64,000 nt of DNA from Avibacterium paragallinarum (lineage in GTDB: Bacteria; Pseudomonadota; Gammaproteobacteria; Enterobacterales; Pasteurellaceae): positions 62,001 through 126,000 of the forward strand of contig NZ_UGHK01000003.1 in NCBI RefSeq assembly GCF_900450705.1. Direction: 5' to 3'. A model generated the notes under the pieces. That model was not told where the DNA came from, made no database searches, and worked only from the letters and a program-made list of their open reading frames with translations. The position numbers and the translations under genes were made by a program. Below, in pieces: positions 19,918 through 30,263 of the stretch (its first letter is position 1; every line of letters starts with the position of its first letter).

Positions 19918-21462
19918 TTATTGAGCAAGCTGGTTGGTTTGCATAATGGCGTTGATCACTGCACGGGCTTTGTGGCGGGTTTCATCGGCTTCCATTTGCG
20001 GATCGGAATCTAGCACTTCACCACAGCCCGCTTGGATATAAGCCACGTCTTTTTGTACGAAAGCCGAGCGGATCACAATGCAGGTGTCAAAATTGCCGTC
20101 TGATGAGAGATAGCCCACCGCACCGCCATAACTGTGGCGTTTTTGTTGCTCCACTTGATAGATGAGTTGCATCGCTTTGATTTTCGGTGCGCCCGTGAGC
20201 GTTCCCATATTCATACAGGCTTGGTAGGCGTGTAGGGCATCGAGTTCAGGGCGAAGTTTGCCGACCACACGAGAAACCAAGTGCATAATGTGGGAATAGC
20301 GATCCACTTGCATTAGATCTTTCACTTGACGCGTACCGCTTTGGCACACGCGTGCGATGTCATTACGGGCTAAATCCACCAGCATTAAATGTTCCGCCAG
20401 CTCTTTTTTGTCTAAACGCAATTCTAGCTCTAAGCGTGCGTCCAATTCAGGATCAATATTGCCTTGAGCGTCAAAACCACGTGGGCGAGAGCCCGCAATC
20501 GGGTAAATTTCCAACTGGCGAGAATCTTGGCTATATTTCAACGCACTTTCTGGCGATGCTCCAAATAGGGTGAAATCTTCATCTTGCATATAGAACATAT
20601 AAGGGCTTGGATTATTCACTTTGAGCTGACGATAGGTCGCCAGCGGGTTTGGGCAAGCCATTGAAAAACGGCGAGATGGCACAATTTGAAACACATCGCC
20701 AATATTAATGTGGTGCTTTAACCGTTCAATAATGGCTTTGAATGGCGTGTCTTCAATATTGACATTCACTTCTGTTGAAGCAGCCTGAATGGTTAAGTGC
20801 GGTTCGATTTTTTGTAATTTTTGCGTAATTTGCACCGCACTTTGTTTTACTGCACTGAGTGCATTTTCGTTAAAACAAAAGCTGTGAAGCTGAGCTTGCT
20901 GTTGCTGATGATCGAGAACGAGCAACTGTTCCGCGAGATAGAAAACATAGTCGGGGCAGGTTAAACCGTCATCTTGCAGTGTAATGTTTTCCATTGGAAT
21001 AAAATTCGCCACTAAATCATAGGCGAACAAACCGCCTAAAAAAATCGGCGTATCCCTTGTTTTATAAAGATCCGTTAAGCAACGCAAGCCGTCAAAAATG
21101 GTCGGTGCTTGCAATTTGCTGTCCTCATCAAGATTATGACTAAGTGGAGCAAATTCTGTAATGAGCTGATTATGTTGTAATGAAATGCGTTGTGTAATAG
21201 GTTGCAATTTTTGTTGAATGAGAGGGAGCAACGCCACACCATTTTCATTTAACGCCGTAAAGGTAACACATTGCCCTAAGCAACTGATTTTTAACGTCGA
21301 ATTGATTAATAATAGACTTTTTAAGCTATTTTTACTGCTGATTTCAGCGGATTCAAGTAACAATGTGTTTTTTTTATCTTGGCACAAAGTTGCAAATACT
21401 GCAGTGGGATCGTTGTGATAACCCACTTCTTGCAAAAAAACGTGGAGGAAAGGCGTTGTCAT
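19918..21462 (-). CDS. trpE: Anthranilate synthase component I
   Basis: Converts chorismate to anthranilate with TrpG, the first committed step of tryptophan synthesis. 514 residues. The N-terminal domain has the tryptophan feedback site (LLLESAE near residue 33), and the chorismate-binding domain has IVPSRRFSM, the IYPIAGSRPRG core and GTLTGAPKIKAM. It is the first gene of the operon, about 28 bases downstream of the predicted transcription start. This leader is too short for a trpL attenuator. Confidence 0.97.
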   Translation of the reverse strand: MTTPFLHVFLQEVGYHNDPTAVFATLCQDKKNTLLLESAEISSKNSLKSLLLINSTLKISCLGQCVTFTALNENGVALLPLIQQKLQPITQRISLQHNQLITEFAPLSHNLDEDSKLQAPTIFDGLRCLTDLYKTRDTPIFLGGLFAYDLVANFIPMENITLQDDGLTCPDYVFYLAEQLLVLDHQQQQAQLHSFCFNENALSAVKQSAVQITQKLQKIEPHLTIQAASTEVNVNIEDTPFKAIIERLKHHINIGDVFQIVPSRRFSMACPNPLATYRQLKVNNPSPYMFYMQDEDFTLFGASPESALKYSQDSRQLEIYPIAGSRPRGFDAQGNIDPELDARLELELRLDKKELAEHLMLVDLARNDIARVCQSGTRQVKDLMQVDRYSHIMHLVSRVVGKLRPELDALHAYQACMNMGTLTGAPKIKAMQLIYQVEQQKRHSYGGAVGYLSSDGNFDTCIVIRSAFVQKDVAYIQAGCGEVLDSDPQMEADETRHKARAVINAIMQTNQLAQ

Positions 21463-21492
21463 CAGAATTCCTTTGTTGCATAAAATAATTAT

Positions 21493-21526
21493 GTACTATT
21501 AAACTAGTACAAAGAAGGTTTGTCAA
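21493..21526 (-). promoter_or_regulatory. trp promoter overlapped by a TrpR-type operator
   Basis: On the minus strand TTGACA (21521-21526), a 17-base spacer and TTTAAT (21498-21503). A near-palindrome GTACTATTAAACTAGTAC (21493-21510) covers the -10 box, closely resembling the E. coli trp operator core ACTAGTTAACTAGT in the same position. This supports TrpR control; TrpR itself is not in the window. Confidence 0.88.
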
Positions 21527-21596
21527 GGATTGTTTTTTACCAAAAAGGAAAATTTAGCCAGAACGGCTCGTTTAATTGATTTTGCTAATAAAAATA

Positions 21597-21635
21597 GAAA
21601 AAATGTTGGTAAAGAATATCCCTCACCAACATTTT
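21597..21635 (-). terminator. fumC terminator
   Basis: AAAATGTTGGT and ACCAACATTTT form an 11-base stem, followed on the minus strand by TTTTTTCTATTTTTA. It lies 28 bases after the fumC stop. Confidence 0.8.
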
Positions 21636-21662
21636 ACATTTAGATGAATGCTAAAATTAGCC

Positions 21663-23057
21663 TTATTTCAAACTGCCCACCATATCTTCAGGGCGAACCC
21701 ATTCGTCAAATTGTTCAGGAGTAACTAAACCTAAATTAATAGCTTCTTCGCGTAAGGTTGTACCATTTTTATGCGCGGTTTTGGCGATTTTCGCTGCATT
21801 TTCGTAGCCGATATGGGTATTTAATGCCGTTACCAACATTAAGGAGTTTTCAAGTTGTTGCTTAATGCGTGGGTGATTTGGTTCAATACCGCTTGCACAA
21901 TGCTCATCGAACGATACACAAGCATCAGCCAATAACTGGGCAGATTGTAAGAAGTTATATGCCATTACAGGTTTGAATACATTAAGTTGGAAATGCCCTT
22001 GCGAGCCAGCAAAGGAAATGGTGGTGTCGTTGCCTAGCACTTGTGCACAAACCATTGTGAGGGCTTCGCACTGCGTTGGGTTCACTTTACCTGGCATAAT
22101 AGAAGAACCCGGTTCGTTTTCTGGGATTAAGATCTCACCAATGCCTGAACGCGGGCCAGATGCCAATAAGCGAATATCGTTGGCAATTTTGAACAATGAC
22201 ATCGCTAATTGTTTTAACGCACCGTGGGTTTCCACAATGGCATCGTGTGTTGCTAAGGCCTCAAATTTATTTTCAGCGGTAATGAATGGCAAACCTGTGA
22301 ATTTTGCGATATATTCCGCTACTTTTACATCATAGCCTTTTGGCGTGTTTAACCCCGTTCCCACTGCTGTGCCACCTAGTGCAAGCTGTGCAAGGTGTGG
22401 CAAGGTGTTTTTTAACGCACGCAAACCAAAATCTAATTGTGCGGCATAAGCAGAAAATTCTTGTCCAAGTGTGAGTGGGGTCGCGTCCATTAAGTGAGTA
22501 CGCCCGATTTTCACCACATCTTTGAAAGCTTCCGCTTTGGCAGCGAAGGTTTTTTGTAAGCGTTCAATGCAAGGAATGGTTACTTCCACCACTTTTTTAT
22601 AGGCGGCAATGTGCATTGCGGTTGGGTAGGTGTCGTTAGATGATTGAGATTTATTCACCTCATCATTCGGGTGAATAATAGATTTTTCCCCTAATTTTCC
22701 GCCGTTGAGAACGTGTGCACGGTTAGCAATCACTTCATTTAAGTTCATATTGGATTGCGTGCCTGAACCCGTTTGCCAAATCACCAATGGGAATTGGTCA
22801 TCAAGTTTATGGGCTAAAATTTCATCACAGGCTTGTGCGATTAAATCGCGTTTTTCTACCGCCAACACGCTCAATTCGTGGTTCGCGTAAGCCGCCGCTT
22901 TTTTCAAATAGCCAAAGGCCTCAATAATTTCCTGAGGCATTGAAGCTGCAGGGCCAATTTTGAAATTGTTGCGAGAGCGTTCCGTTTGTGCCGCCCAATA
23001 TTTATCCGCAGGCACTTTCACTTCGCCCATTGTGTCTTTTTCAATACGAAATTCCAT
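21663..23057 (-). CDS. fumC: Class II fumarate hydratase
   Basis: Reversible hydration of fumarate to malate, iron-independent. 464 residues with the superfamily signature [13 protein letters not shown] near residue 317, the substrate-binding [13 protein letters not shown] near residue 138, and [15 protein letters not shown] near residue 184. Monocistronic, with its own terminator. A CRP-like site lies about 105 bases upstream. Confidence 0.97.
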   Translation of the reverse strand: MEFRIEKDTMGEVKVPADKYWAAQTERSRNNFKIGPAASMPQEIIEAFGYLKKAAAYANHELSVLAVEKRDLIAQACDEILAHKLDDQFPLVIWQTGSGTQSNMNLNEVIANRAHVLNGGKLGEKSIIHPNDEVNKSQSSNDTYPTAMHIAAYKKVVEVTIPCIERLQKTFAAKAEAFKDVVKIGRTHLMDATPLTLGQEFSAYAAQLDFGLRALKNTLPHLAQLALGGTAVGTGLNTPKGYDVKVAEYIAKFTGLPFITAENKFEALATHDAIVETHGALKQLAMSLFKIANDIRLLASGPRSGIGEILIPENEPGSSIMPGKVNPTQCEALTMVCAQVLGNDTTISFAGSQGHFQLNVFKPVMAYNFLQSAQLLADACVSFDEHCASGIEPNHPRIKQQLENSLMLVTALNTHIGYENAAKIAKTAHKNGTTLREEAINLGLVTPEQFDEWVRPEDMVGSLK

Positions 23058-23159
23058 TCTAGTTACCTCAAATGATTGAATTAATAATAAGAAAACGCGT
23101 TGAGTTTAACACTTTGTAAGTGTGAATGGAACGTAAAGGACAGGGCGAAATTTTTGTTT

Positions 23160-23175
23160 TGTGATATAGATCATA
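23160..23175. promoter_or_regulatory. Possible CRP site between fumC and holC
   Basis: TGTGATATAGATCATA matches the CRP consensus TGTGA-N6-TCACA at 9 of 10 key positions. It sits in the divergent gap, 103 bases before fumC, a plausible distance for control of fumarase. Prediction only. Confidence 0.45.
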
Positions 23176-23298
23176 AAGTGCGGTAAGATTTTTTTGAATT
23201 TTCCGATGGCACCAAAATTAATGTTTTCTATTTAATGGATTTTTCGTTAAAATTGCACATTTAAAATTTGATTTCATACAGACAAAAGACGCATTTTT

Positions 23299-23742
23299 AT
23301 GGCAAAGCAAGCACAGTTTTACATTTTACAAAAAACACAACCCAAAGCACCGTTGGACGCAATGGAAACCTTGGCTTGTGATTTGGCTGTGCAAGCTTGG
23401 CGATTAGGCAAAAAAGTGCTAATTAGCTGCGAAAGTGAGGAACAGGCTTTTCGCCTTGATGAAGCCCTATGGGCGAGAGATCCTGAAGAATTTGTGCCGC
23501 ATAATTTATCGGGCGAAATCACTCAATATGCCACACCGATTGAAATTAGCTGGGCGGGTAAACGTAACGCACAACGGCGAGATCTGCTGATTAATTTACA
23601 AAACCAAGTGCCTGATTTTATTGCGAGTTTTAATCAAGTGATTGATTTCGTCCCTAATGAAGAAAGCCAAAAGGCCATCGCACGTGAACGTTATAAACAA
23701 TACCGCCAGCTCGGTTGGCAATTAAGCACGGAGCAAGCCTAA
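23299..23742 (+). CDS. holC: DNA polymerase III chi subunit
   Basis: Links the clamp loader to SSB. 147 residues with the family features FYIL near the start, the helix D-LAVQAWRLGKKVLI, LDEALWARDPEEFVPHNL near residue 55, the RRDLLINL segment and the C-terminal ARERYKQYRQLGWQL. The stop codon overlaps the next gene's start (TAATG). It commonly lies near valS in gamma-proteobacteria; here a defence cassette lies between them. Confidence 0.95.
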   Translation: MAKQAQFYILQKTQPKAPLDAMETLACDLAVQAWRLGKKVLISCESEEQAFRLDEALWARDPEEFVPHNLSGEITQYATPIEISWAGKRNAQRRDLLINLQNQVPDFIASFNQVIDFVPNEESQKAIARERYKQYRQLGWQLSTEQA

Positions 23743-24176
23743 TGTCGTGGATTGCAAAATCTTTCGCCCAACTTAGCACAGAAGAATTGTTTGCGATTTA
23801 TCAATTACGCACCGCCGTGTTTGTGGTGGAACAACAATGTGCCTATCAAGAAGTAGATCACTGGGATAAAAGTGCGGTGCATTTTTGGCAAGAATTTGAC
23901 GGCAAAATCTGTGCCTACTGCCGCATTATCCCGCAGACTGATGGTATTCACATTGGCAGAGTGCTAGTAGCGCAACAGGCACGTGGCAAAGGCTTAGCCA
24001 AAGAATTAATGCAACAAGCATTGGCTTATTGCCAACAACATTGGGCCACAGAGCCAGTGTTAATCCAAGCACAAACTTATTTGCGGAATTTTTATCAATC
24101 TTTCGGCTTCCAAGCCATTTCAACGGAATATTTAGAAGATGGCATACCGCATTTGGATATGACATTAGTGAGCTAA
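23742..24176 (+). CDS. ElaA-like GNAT acetyltransferase
   Basis: 144 residues from the ATG at 23742, which overlaps the holC stop; the longer upstream frame is rejected. GNAT fold with the ElaA-specific N-terminus (LYAIYQLRTAVFVVEQ-type, Y-Q-E-V-D-xx-D) and the acetyl-CoA loop VLVAQQARGKGLAKELM near residue 75, ending in YLEDGIPHLDM. Acceptor unknown; ElaA-type proteins are small-molecule or protein N-acetyltransferases. Confidence 0.88.
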   Translation: MSWIAKSFAQLSTEELFAIYQLRTAVFVVEQQCAYQEVDHWDKSAVHFWQEFDGKICAYCRIIPQTDGIHIGRVLVAQQARGKGLAKELMQQALAYCQQHWATEPVLIQAQTYLRNFYQSFGFQAISTEYLEDGIPHLDMTLVS

Positions 24177-24194
24177 GGTTGTGGGGAAGAAATA

Positions 24195-24371
24195 ATGAAA
24201 CCAATGACAAAAGAAGAAATTATTGAACAGCAACGGCAATTAGCCATTCGCTTTAAGCCTTGGATGGAAGATAAGAAAAAACGTGAAATTCTCACCTTCC
24301 AGCGTCCTAATGGGAATATTGTGCGCCATTATCCTGATGGACGCGAAGAAGTGATTGAATATGCGAAATAA
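24195..24371 (+). CDS. 58-residue protein coupled to the zeta-like kinase, candidate antitoxin
   Basis: A small gene, MKPMTKEEIIEQQRQLAIRF… ending REEVIEYAK. It is preceded by GGGGAAGAAATA and its last 11 bases overlap the ATG of the zeta-like gene, so translation is coupled. It is charged and helical at the N-terminus (E-E-I-I-E-Q-Q-R-Q-L), with a short beta-like segment (ILTFQRPNGNIVRHYPDG). In epsilon-zeta systems the antitoxin gene directly precedes the kinase, and this one has the right place and size. Sequence similarity to epsilon is not evident, so the antitoxin role is inferred from position. Confidence 0.6.
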   Translation: MKPMTKEEIIEQQRQLAIRFKPWMEDKKKREILTFQRPNGNIVRHYPDGREEVIEYAK

Positions 24372-24951
24372 TTTAGCCATTTTTTATTGCGGTACGAATG
24401 GAGCGGGTAAAAGTACGTTGCGTTCTTTTAATCAAGATCGGGTACAAGTGGTGATTGATTCCGATCATATTGCGATGGAAATTAATCCACAAAATCCACG
24501 ATTGGCAGATATTGAAGCAGGAAGAAAAGCCGTTGAATTATTTAAGTATGCCTTAAAAAATCAGGTTTCATTTTCAATGGAATCGACTCTTGCAGGAAAG
24601 TCTATTTTGCACCGTATGCAGCAAGCCAAATCAAAAGGCTTTTATGTACGGTTAAATTATGTTGGAGTAAATAGCGTATCTATTAATTTAGATAGGGTAA
24701 ATGCAAGAGTACGAAAAGGCGGCCATTTTATTGATGAAGCCACAATTCGTAAACGCTATGAAATCAGTAGGCAGAATTTAATTTTAGCTTTGCCACTGTG
24801 TGATGAAATATTTATTTATGATAATTCAGCAGAAATGCCAATACTTATTTTTCATCTTTTTAAATCAAAAATGATTACACAATTTGAACAATTATTACCT
24901 GATTGGTGTGAGGATTTATTAAGAGAATTATCCAGTAGCACAAAGAAGTAA
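24361..24951 (+). CDS. Zeta-toxin-like P-loop kinase
   Basis: 196 residues from the ATG at 24361. Walker A is GTNGAGKST at residues 11-19, followed by an IDSDHIA motif (residue ~36) and the RKGGHFIDEATIRKRY stretch (Arg/Lys-rich lid) that marks the zeta/PezT-like family, whose members phosphorylate UDP-N-acetylsugars or other small molecules. It overlaps the 58-aa gene upstream and ends 6 bases before the methyltransferase start. It could be the toxin of a stabilising module for the adjacent restriction system or a benign small-molecule kinase. Confidence 0.8.
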   Translation: MRNNLAIFYCGTNGAGKSTLRSFNQDRVQVVIDSDHIAMEINPQNPRLADIEAGRKAVELFKYALKNQVSFSMESTLAGKSILHRMQQAKSKGFYVRLNYVGVNSVSINLDRVNARVRKGGHFIDEATIRKRYEISRQNLILALPLCDEIFIYDNSAEMPILIFHLFKSKMITQFEQLLPDWCEDLLRELSSSTKK

Positions 24952-24957
24952 TTGAGT

Positions 24958-25920
24958 ATGGGAAATAACTTAAAATTTATCGATTTTTGCTCTGGTATTG
25001 GTGCCGGGCGACTGGGCTTAGAATTAAATGGTATGCAGTGTATTGCTCATAGTGAGATTGATCCTGCTGCTGATAAAACTTATCAACTCTTTTTTAATGA
25101 TAAAAATAATTTAGGTGATTTAACCAAAATTCAGATAGATACTTTACCTGATTTTGATCTTATGCTTGCGGGATTCCCTTGTCAGGCATTCTCTATCGTT
25201 GGGAAACGAGAAGGGTTTGAAGATGAAAGAGGGCAAATTATTTATCATTTGATTGATATATTAACTTGGAAAAATATCCCCTATTTTATCTTAGAAAATG
25301 TGAAAGGGTTAGTTAATCATAATAAAGGAAAAACGCTGAAGTCTATTTTATTTTTATTGGAACAAACAGGATATGATGTTTATTATCAAACTCTAGATAG
25401 CCAATTTTATGGTGTACCTCAAATGCGAGAGCGGATCTATTTTATTGGTATTAGAAAAGATATTAAGCATCAACCTTATAAATTTCCCGAAAAAGTAGAA
25501 TGTAAGGCGATTGAACATTATTTAAGTGATGAAAGAAATTATTTTTTTGATAAGGATAATCTTACTTTTAAAAAATATTTAACTAATAAATATAATCAAG
25601 GGAAAATCGATCTTAATACTATTTTGAAGCAGGACTACAACGTTATTGATTGGCGGCAATCTGATTTTCGATTGTATCAAGGAAAAACGCCCACTTTGCG
25701 TACCGGACGGCACGGGATTTTATATACAAAAAATGGAAAACTACGCAAACTAAGCGGATATGAGGCATTACTTTTACAAGGTTTTCCCATTGAAACAGCA
25801 CAGAAAGTGATTGAATATCAATTACCCGACAGCAAAGTGCTTTCCCAAGCTGGGAATGCGATGACGGTAACAGTTATTCATAAGTTGGCTGAGAATTTAT
25901 TACGAAGTATAGGAAAATAA
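24958..25920 (+). CDS. DNA (cytosine-5) methyltransferase, HinP1I/HhaI-type
   Basis: 320 residues from the ATG at 24958 (AAAGAAG site upstream; a TTG two codons earlier is rejected). C5-methyltransferase motifs appear in order: motif I FIDFCSGIGAGRLGLE, motif IV GFPCQAFS with catalytic Cys75, motif VI ENV, motif VIII QMRERIYFIG, and motif X QAGNAMTV at the C-terminus. The target-recognition region is around 200-270. Its partner two bases downstream is a HinP1I-type endonuclease, so the predicted target is GCGC. AT-rich and probably acquired with that partner. Confidence 0.93.
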   Translation: MGNNLKFIDFCSGIGAGRLGLELNGMQCIAHSEIDPAADKTYQLFFNDKNNLGDLTKIQIDTLPDFDLMLAGFPCQAFSIVGKREGFEDERGQIIYHLIDILTWKNIPYFILENVKGLVNHNKGKTLKSILFLLEQTGYDVYYQTLDSQFYGVPQMRERIYFIGIRKDIKHQPYKFPEKVECKAIEHYLSDERNYFFDKDNLTFKKYLTNKYNQGKIDLNTILKQDYNVIDWRQSDFRLYQGKTPTLRTGRHGILYTKNGKLRKLSGYEALLLQGFPIETAQKVIEYQLPDSKVLSQAGNAMTVTVIHKLAENLLRSIGK

Positions 25921-25921
25921 A

Positions 25922-26671
25922 ATGGATTTGGTTCAATTGGGTTCTCAGACCGCTCGAAATGGCTTTAAAAATGAACAAGATGTTGCCAATCGTTTTAATA
26001 ATTGGAAAAACAGTTGTGAAGCCCAGAAATGGCTACAAATTATGGGCTTTGATATCTCAAAAATAGAGAAGGTCAAGGCAGTTGTATTAAGTGGCTATAA
26101 AACAGATGTTAATGTTCAAGTTTTTATTTTTTCTCAAAGTGCGGTGGATATTCGTAATATTCAAGTGAAGTTGGTTAGTAATAGACGTGGCTTTAATCAA
26201 ATAGATAAACGTTGGGTAAGAAATTATCAGGAAATGTGGCATTTCAATGAAGAGATTTTAACCTTATTGCAATTTTTTACCGGTGAACGAAAACCTTATA
26301 GGACGGATACAAAAAGTAAAAAACGAATGTTTATGACGGAATTTACGCAACAAGAACAGAGCCTTATTTTAGATTGGTTCAAGAAAAATAAAATGCTCGT
26401 TCTTATTGATATTATTCGAGGTCGAGGAGAGTTTGCAGCCGAATGGGTACTTGTTGCCCAAAAGATACAGGATAATGCACGTTGGGTGCTCAAAAATATT
26501 AATGATGTTTTGCAACACTATAGCGAGGGAAATGTTGAGATCTCGCCAAGAGGCTCAATAAAATTAGGTAGGGTAACTATTCAACGTAAAGGTGGCGATA
26601 ATGGCAGACCTACGGCAAATATGTTGCAATTCAAGATAGATCCTACAGAATTATTTGACATAAATTATTAG
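25922..26671 (+). CDS. Type II restriction endonuclease, HinP1I-like (predicted GCGC)
   Basis: 249 residues closely resembling HinP1I (247 residues, cuts G^CGC) throughout: [18 protein letters not shown] at the N-terminus, [41 protein letters not shown] and [17 protein letters not shown] at the end. The active-site residues described for HinP1I fall in identical places: Asp62, Gln81 and Lys83 in the D-x18-Q-x-K arrangement. Begins 2 bases after its methyltransferase. Isoschizomer status is inferred from similarity, but the match is strong. Confidence 0.93.
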   Translation: MDLVQLGSQTARNGFKNEQDVANRFNNWKNSCEAQKWLQIMGFDISKIEKVKAVVLSGYKTDVNVQVFIFSQSAVDIRNIQVKLVSNRRGFNQIDKRWVRNYQEMWHFNEEILTLLQFFTGERKPYRTDTKSKKRMFMTEFTQQEQSLILDWFKKNKMLVLIDIIRGRGEFAAEWVLVAQKIQDNARWVLKNINDVLQHYSEGNVEISPRGSIKLGRVTIQRKGGDNGRPTANMLQFKIDPTELFDINY

Positions 26672-26685
26672 AACAGAGAGTAACA

Positions 26686-29550
26686 ATGACACAAAAATTC
26701 CAAATGGCAGATCGTTTTGATCCTTCTGCCGTAGAACAAGCACTTTATAAACACTGGGAAGAACAGGGCTATTTTAAGCCGAATGAAAACCCGAATGCAC
26801 CGAGTTATTGCATTGCGATTCCACCGCCGAATGTAACAGGATCGTTGCATATGGGACACGCTTTCCAGCAAACCTTAATGGATACCCTGATCCGTTTCCA
26901 CCGTATGGAGGGAGATAACACCCTTTGGCAGGCGGGGACTGACCACGCAGGGATCGCCACGCAAATGGTGGTGGAGCGTAAAATCGCAGCGGAAGAGGGC
27001 AAAACTCGCCATGATTACGGCCGTGAAGCCTTTATTGAAAAAATCTGGGATTGGAAAGCGTATTCAGGTGGCACGATCAGCCAGCAAATGCGACGTTTGG
27101 GTAACTCCATTGATTGGGAACGTGAGCGTTTCACAATGGACGATGGTCTTTCTGATGCGGTGAAAGAGGTGTTTGTGCGCCTGCACGAACAAGGCTTGAT
27201 TTATCGTGGGAAACGCCTTGTAAACTGGGATCCAAAACTGCACACCGCGATTTCCGATCTCGAAGTGGAAAATAAGGAAAGCAAAGGCTCGCTCTGGCAT
27301 TTCCGCTATCCATTGGCGAACGGTGAAAAAACGGCGGACGGTAAGGATTATTTAGTGGTGGCGACCACCCGTCCTGAAACAATGCTGGGAGATACGGCGG
27401 TAGCGGTACACCCTGAAGATGAACGCTATCAATCTCTTATCGGCAAAACCGTGATTTTACCACTGGCGAATCGTGAAATTCCGATTATTGCTGATGATTA
27501 TGTGGATCGTGAATTTGGAACGGGGGTAGTGAAAATCACACCTGCCCACGATTTCAACGACTACGAAGTGGGTAAGCGTCATCAGTTGCCAATGGTAAAT
27601 GTGATGACATTAAATGCCGATATTCGTGATGAAGCGGAAATTATCGGCGTGGATAATAAACCGTTGGCAAATTATGTGGCTGAAATTCCTGAGAAATATC
27701 GTGGAATGGAACGTTTTGCCGCACGTAAACAAATCGTGGCGGATTTCGAGGCTTTAGGTTTGTTGGAAGAAATTAAACCGCACGATCTTAAAGTTCCTTA
27801 TGGCGATCGTGGTGGCGTGCCGATTGAGCCAATGCTGACTGATCAATGGTATGTGAGCGTAAAACCGTTGGCAGAAGTGGCGACCAAAGCGGTGGAAGAA
27901 GGTGAAATCCAATTTGTGCCGAAACAATATGAAAACCTCTATTTCTCGTGGATGCGTGATATTCAAGACTGGTGTATTTCTCGCCAACTGTGGTGGGGAC
28001 ATCGTATTCCAGCTTGGTATGATGAAGAAGGCAATATTTATGTGGCTCGCAGTGAAGAAGAAGTGCGGTCAAAATATCACTTAAATTCTGATGTGAAACT
28101 CAAACAAGATGAAGATGTGCTAGACACGTGGTTCTCTTCTGCTTTATGGACGTTCTCCACGCTTGGCTGGCCGCAGCAAACAAAAGAACTGAAAATGTTC
28201 CACCCAACAGATGTGTTAATCACAGGTTTTGACATCATTTTCTTCTGGGTTGCTCGAATGATTATGTTCACTATGCACTTCATCAAAGATGAAAATGGCA
28301 AACCGCAAGTGCCGTTCAAAACCGTGTATGTAACGGGCTTGATCCGTGATGAAAACGGACAAAAAATGTCGAAATCAAAAGGCAACGTGCTTGATCCGAT
28401 TGATATGATTGACGGCATCAGCCTTGAAGATTTGTTAGAAAAACGCACCGGCAATATGATGCAACCGCAATTAGCGGAAAAAATCGCCAAGGCGACACGC
28501 AAAGAGTTTGCCGATGGCATCGCTGCACACGGTACAGACGCATTACGCTTCACCCTCGCCGCCCTTGCCAGCAATGGACGCGACATTAACTGGGATATGA
28601 AACGTTTGGAGGGTTACCGCAATTTCTGTAATAAGTTATGGAATGCGAGCCGTTTCGTTCTAACCAATGAGAAGTTCGATTTGTCTGAGGGTGAGGTGGA
28701 ATATGGCCTTGCGGATCGTTGGATTCAATCAGCGTTTAACCGTACAACCCAAGCTGTTCGCACTGCATTTGGGCAATATCGTTTTGATTTGGCTGCCAAT
28801 GCGATTTATGAATTTACTTGGGATCAGTTCTGCGACTGGTATTTGGAACTCACCAAGCCTGTGTTTGCTCAAGGCTCAGAAGCTCAAAAACGTGGGGCGA
28901 GCCGTACGCTAGTGAATGTGTTGGAAAAATTGTTGCGTTTAGCTCACCCGATTATTCCATTCATCACCGAAGAAATTTGGCAAAAAGTGAAAGGCTTTGC
29001 GGGCGTGAGTGGCGACACCATTATGCTTCAGCCATATCCGCAATGTGAGCCGAGTCAAATTGATGAGCAAGCCGAACAGCAAATCAACTGGCTGAAAGAG
29101 ATTATCATCGCGGTGCGTAATATCCGTGCGGAATGTAACATCGCACCGAGCAAAGAACTTGAGTTGTTGTTGCGTAATCTGCCAAGTGCTGAAAAAACGG
29201 TGCTAGAAAACAACCGCACTTTATTGCAGGCAATGGCGAAGCTCGAGCGAATTGAAGTGCTAGAAGCGGGTAGCGAAGCCCCGTTCTCGGTAACGAAATT
29301 AGTGGGGGGAACAGAGTTGCTGATTCCAATGGCAGGTTTCATCGACAAAGCCACTGAATTAGCACGTCTAACCAAAGAGCTAGAGAAACTCAATGGCGAA
29401 ATTGCTCGCATTGAAAACAAGTTGACCAATGAAGCTTTCGTGGTAAAAGCGCCAGAGCAGGTGATTGCCAAAGAGCGAGAAAAAATGCAAGGCTATCAAG
29501 AAGCCATTGCAAAAGTTCAAACTCAATACCAAGTGATTGAAGCACTGTAA
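26686..29550 (+). CDS. valS: Valyl-tRNA synthetase
   Basis: Charges tRNA-Val. 954 residues, normal length. Class I signatures are [14 protein letters not shown] (HIGH motif) near residue 42 and [10 protein letters not shown] (KMSKS) near residue 553. A large CP1 editing domain lies between them ([17 protein letters not shown]), and a C-terminal coiled-coil arm ([20 protein letters not shown]) closes the protein. It is preceded by AGAGAGTAACA and begins 14 bases after the endonuclease gene. Confidence 0.98.
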   Translation: MTQKFQMADRFDPSAVEQALYKHWEEQGYFKPNENPNAPSYCIAIPPPNVTGSLHMGHAFQQTLMDTLIRFHRMEGDNTLWQAGTDHAGIATQMVVERKIAAEEGKTRHDYGREAFIEKIWDWKAYSGGTISQQMRRLGNSIDWERERFTMDDGLSDAVKEVFVRLHEQGLIYRGKRLVNWDPKLHTAISDLEVENKESKGSLWHFRYPLANGEKTADGKDYLVVATTRPETMLGDTAVAVHPEDERYQSLIGKTVILPLANREIPIIADDYVDREFGTGVVKITPAHDFNDYEVGKRHQLPMVNVMTLNADIRDEAEIIGVDNKPLANYVAEIPEKYRGMERFAARKQIVADFEALGLLEEIKPHDLKVPYGDRGGVPIEPMLTDQWYVSVKPLAEVATKAVEEGEIQFVPKQYENLYFSWMRDIQDWCISRQLWWGHRIPAWYDEEGNIYVARSEEEVRSKYHLNSDVKLKQDEDVLDTWFSSALWTFSTLGWPQQTKELKMFHPTDVLITGFDIIFFWVARMIMFTMHFIKDENGKPQVPFKTVYVTGLIRDENGQKMSKSKGNVLDPIDMIDGISLEDLLEKRTGNMMQPQLAEKIAKATRKEFADGIAAHGTDALRFTLAALASNGRDINWDMKRLEGYRNFCNKLWNASRFVLTNEKFDLSEGEVEYGLADRWIQSAFNRTTQAVRTAFGQYRFDLAANAIYEFTWDQFCDWYLELTKPVFAQGSEAQKRGASRTLVNVLEKLLRLAHPIIPFITEEIWQKVKGFAGVSGDTIMLQPYPQCEPSQIDEQAEQQINWLKEIIIAVRNIRAECNIAPSKELELLLRNLPSAEKTVLENNRTLLQAMAKLERIEVLEAGSEAPFSVTKLVGGTELLIPMAGFIDKATELARLTKELEKLNGEIARIENKLTNEAFVVKAPEQVIAKEREKMQGYQEAIAKVQTQYQVIEAL

Positions 29551-29558
29551 ATCTTGTG

Positions 29559-29590
29559 AAATATCCTTCTTTTCAGAGGGATATTTTTTT
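29559..29590 (+). terminator. valS terminator
   Basis: AAATATCC and GGATATTT with a 12-base loop, followed by TTTT; 9 bases after the valS stop. Confidence 0.7.
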
Positions 29591-29666
29591 AAATAGTGTT
29601 TTCTAATTAGAAAAATATGCTTTAAAATAATCAACGATTATCTATTTTCTGTGATTGTTACATCCT

Positions 29667-30215
29667 ATGAAATTAAATTTCCCTACAATTCTGACCCTAT
29701 TCCGTGTGATTTTAATCCCATTTTTTGTCTTGACGTTTTATCTCCCTTTTTCTTGGGCACCATTTTTAACCACTGCGATCTTTTTTGTCGCAGCTGTTAC
29801 AGACTGGTTTGATGGCTATCTAGCGCGAAAATGGAATCAAAGCACGCCATTTGGGGCGTTTTTAGATCCTGTGGCGGATAAAGTAATGGTGGTTGCCGCC
29901 CTAGTTTTAGTGGTGGAATATCAGCATAGTTTTTGGGTAACCTTGCCTGCAATCGTAATGATCTCAAGGGAAATTATCGTGTCTGCCCTGCGTGAATGGA
30001 TGGCTGAAATCGGCAGCCGCAACAAAGTGGCGGTGTCTTGGCTCGGAAAAGTGAAAACCGCTTCACAAATGCTCGCATTAGGTGGATTGCTATGGCGTTA
30101 TAATGTGTTAATGGAAATTGCAGGTATCGTGTTCTTGTATATCGCCGCCATTTTGACCGTTTGGTCTATGCTACAATATCTCAAAGCCGCAAAAGATAAT
30201 TTATTAGAAGAATAA
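29667..30215 (+). CDS. pgsA: CDP-diacylglycerol--glycerol-3-phosphate 3-phosphatidyltransferase
   Basis: Makes phosphatidylglycerol phosphate in the inner membrane. 182 residues from the ATG at 29667 ([20 protein letters not shown]); a TTG four codons upstream is rejected. The CDP-alcohol transferase motif D-G-x2-A-R-x8-G-x3-D-x3-D is complete in DGYLARKW…[10 protein letters not shown] near residue 53. Several hydrophobic membrane segments follow. Confidence 0.96.
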   Translation: MKLNFPTILTLFRVILIPFFVLTFYLPFSWAPFLTTAIFFVAAVTDWFDGYLARKWNQSTPFGAFLDPVADKVMVVAALVLVVEYQHSFWVTLPAIVMISREIIVSALREWMAEIGSRNKVAVSWLGKVKTASQMLALGGLLWRYNVLMEIAGIVFLYIAAILTVWSMLQYLKAAKDNLLEE

Positions 30216-30230
30216 AAGTTTCAAAAATTA

Positions 30231-30263
30231 CACCGCACTTGGATAGATAAGTGTGGTGTTTTT
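30231..30263 (+). terminator. pgsA terminator built from uptake-sequence repeats
   Basis: CACCGCACTT pairs with AAGTGTGGTG across 8 bases, then TTTTT. One arm is a perfect uptake sequence, the other has one mismatch. Confidence 0.75.
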
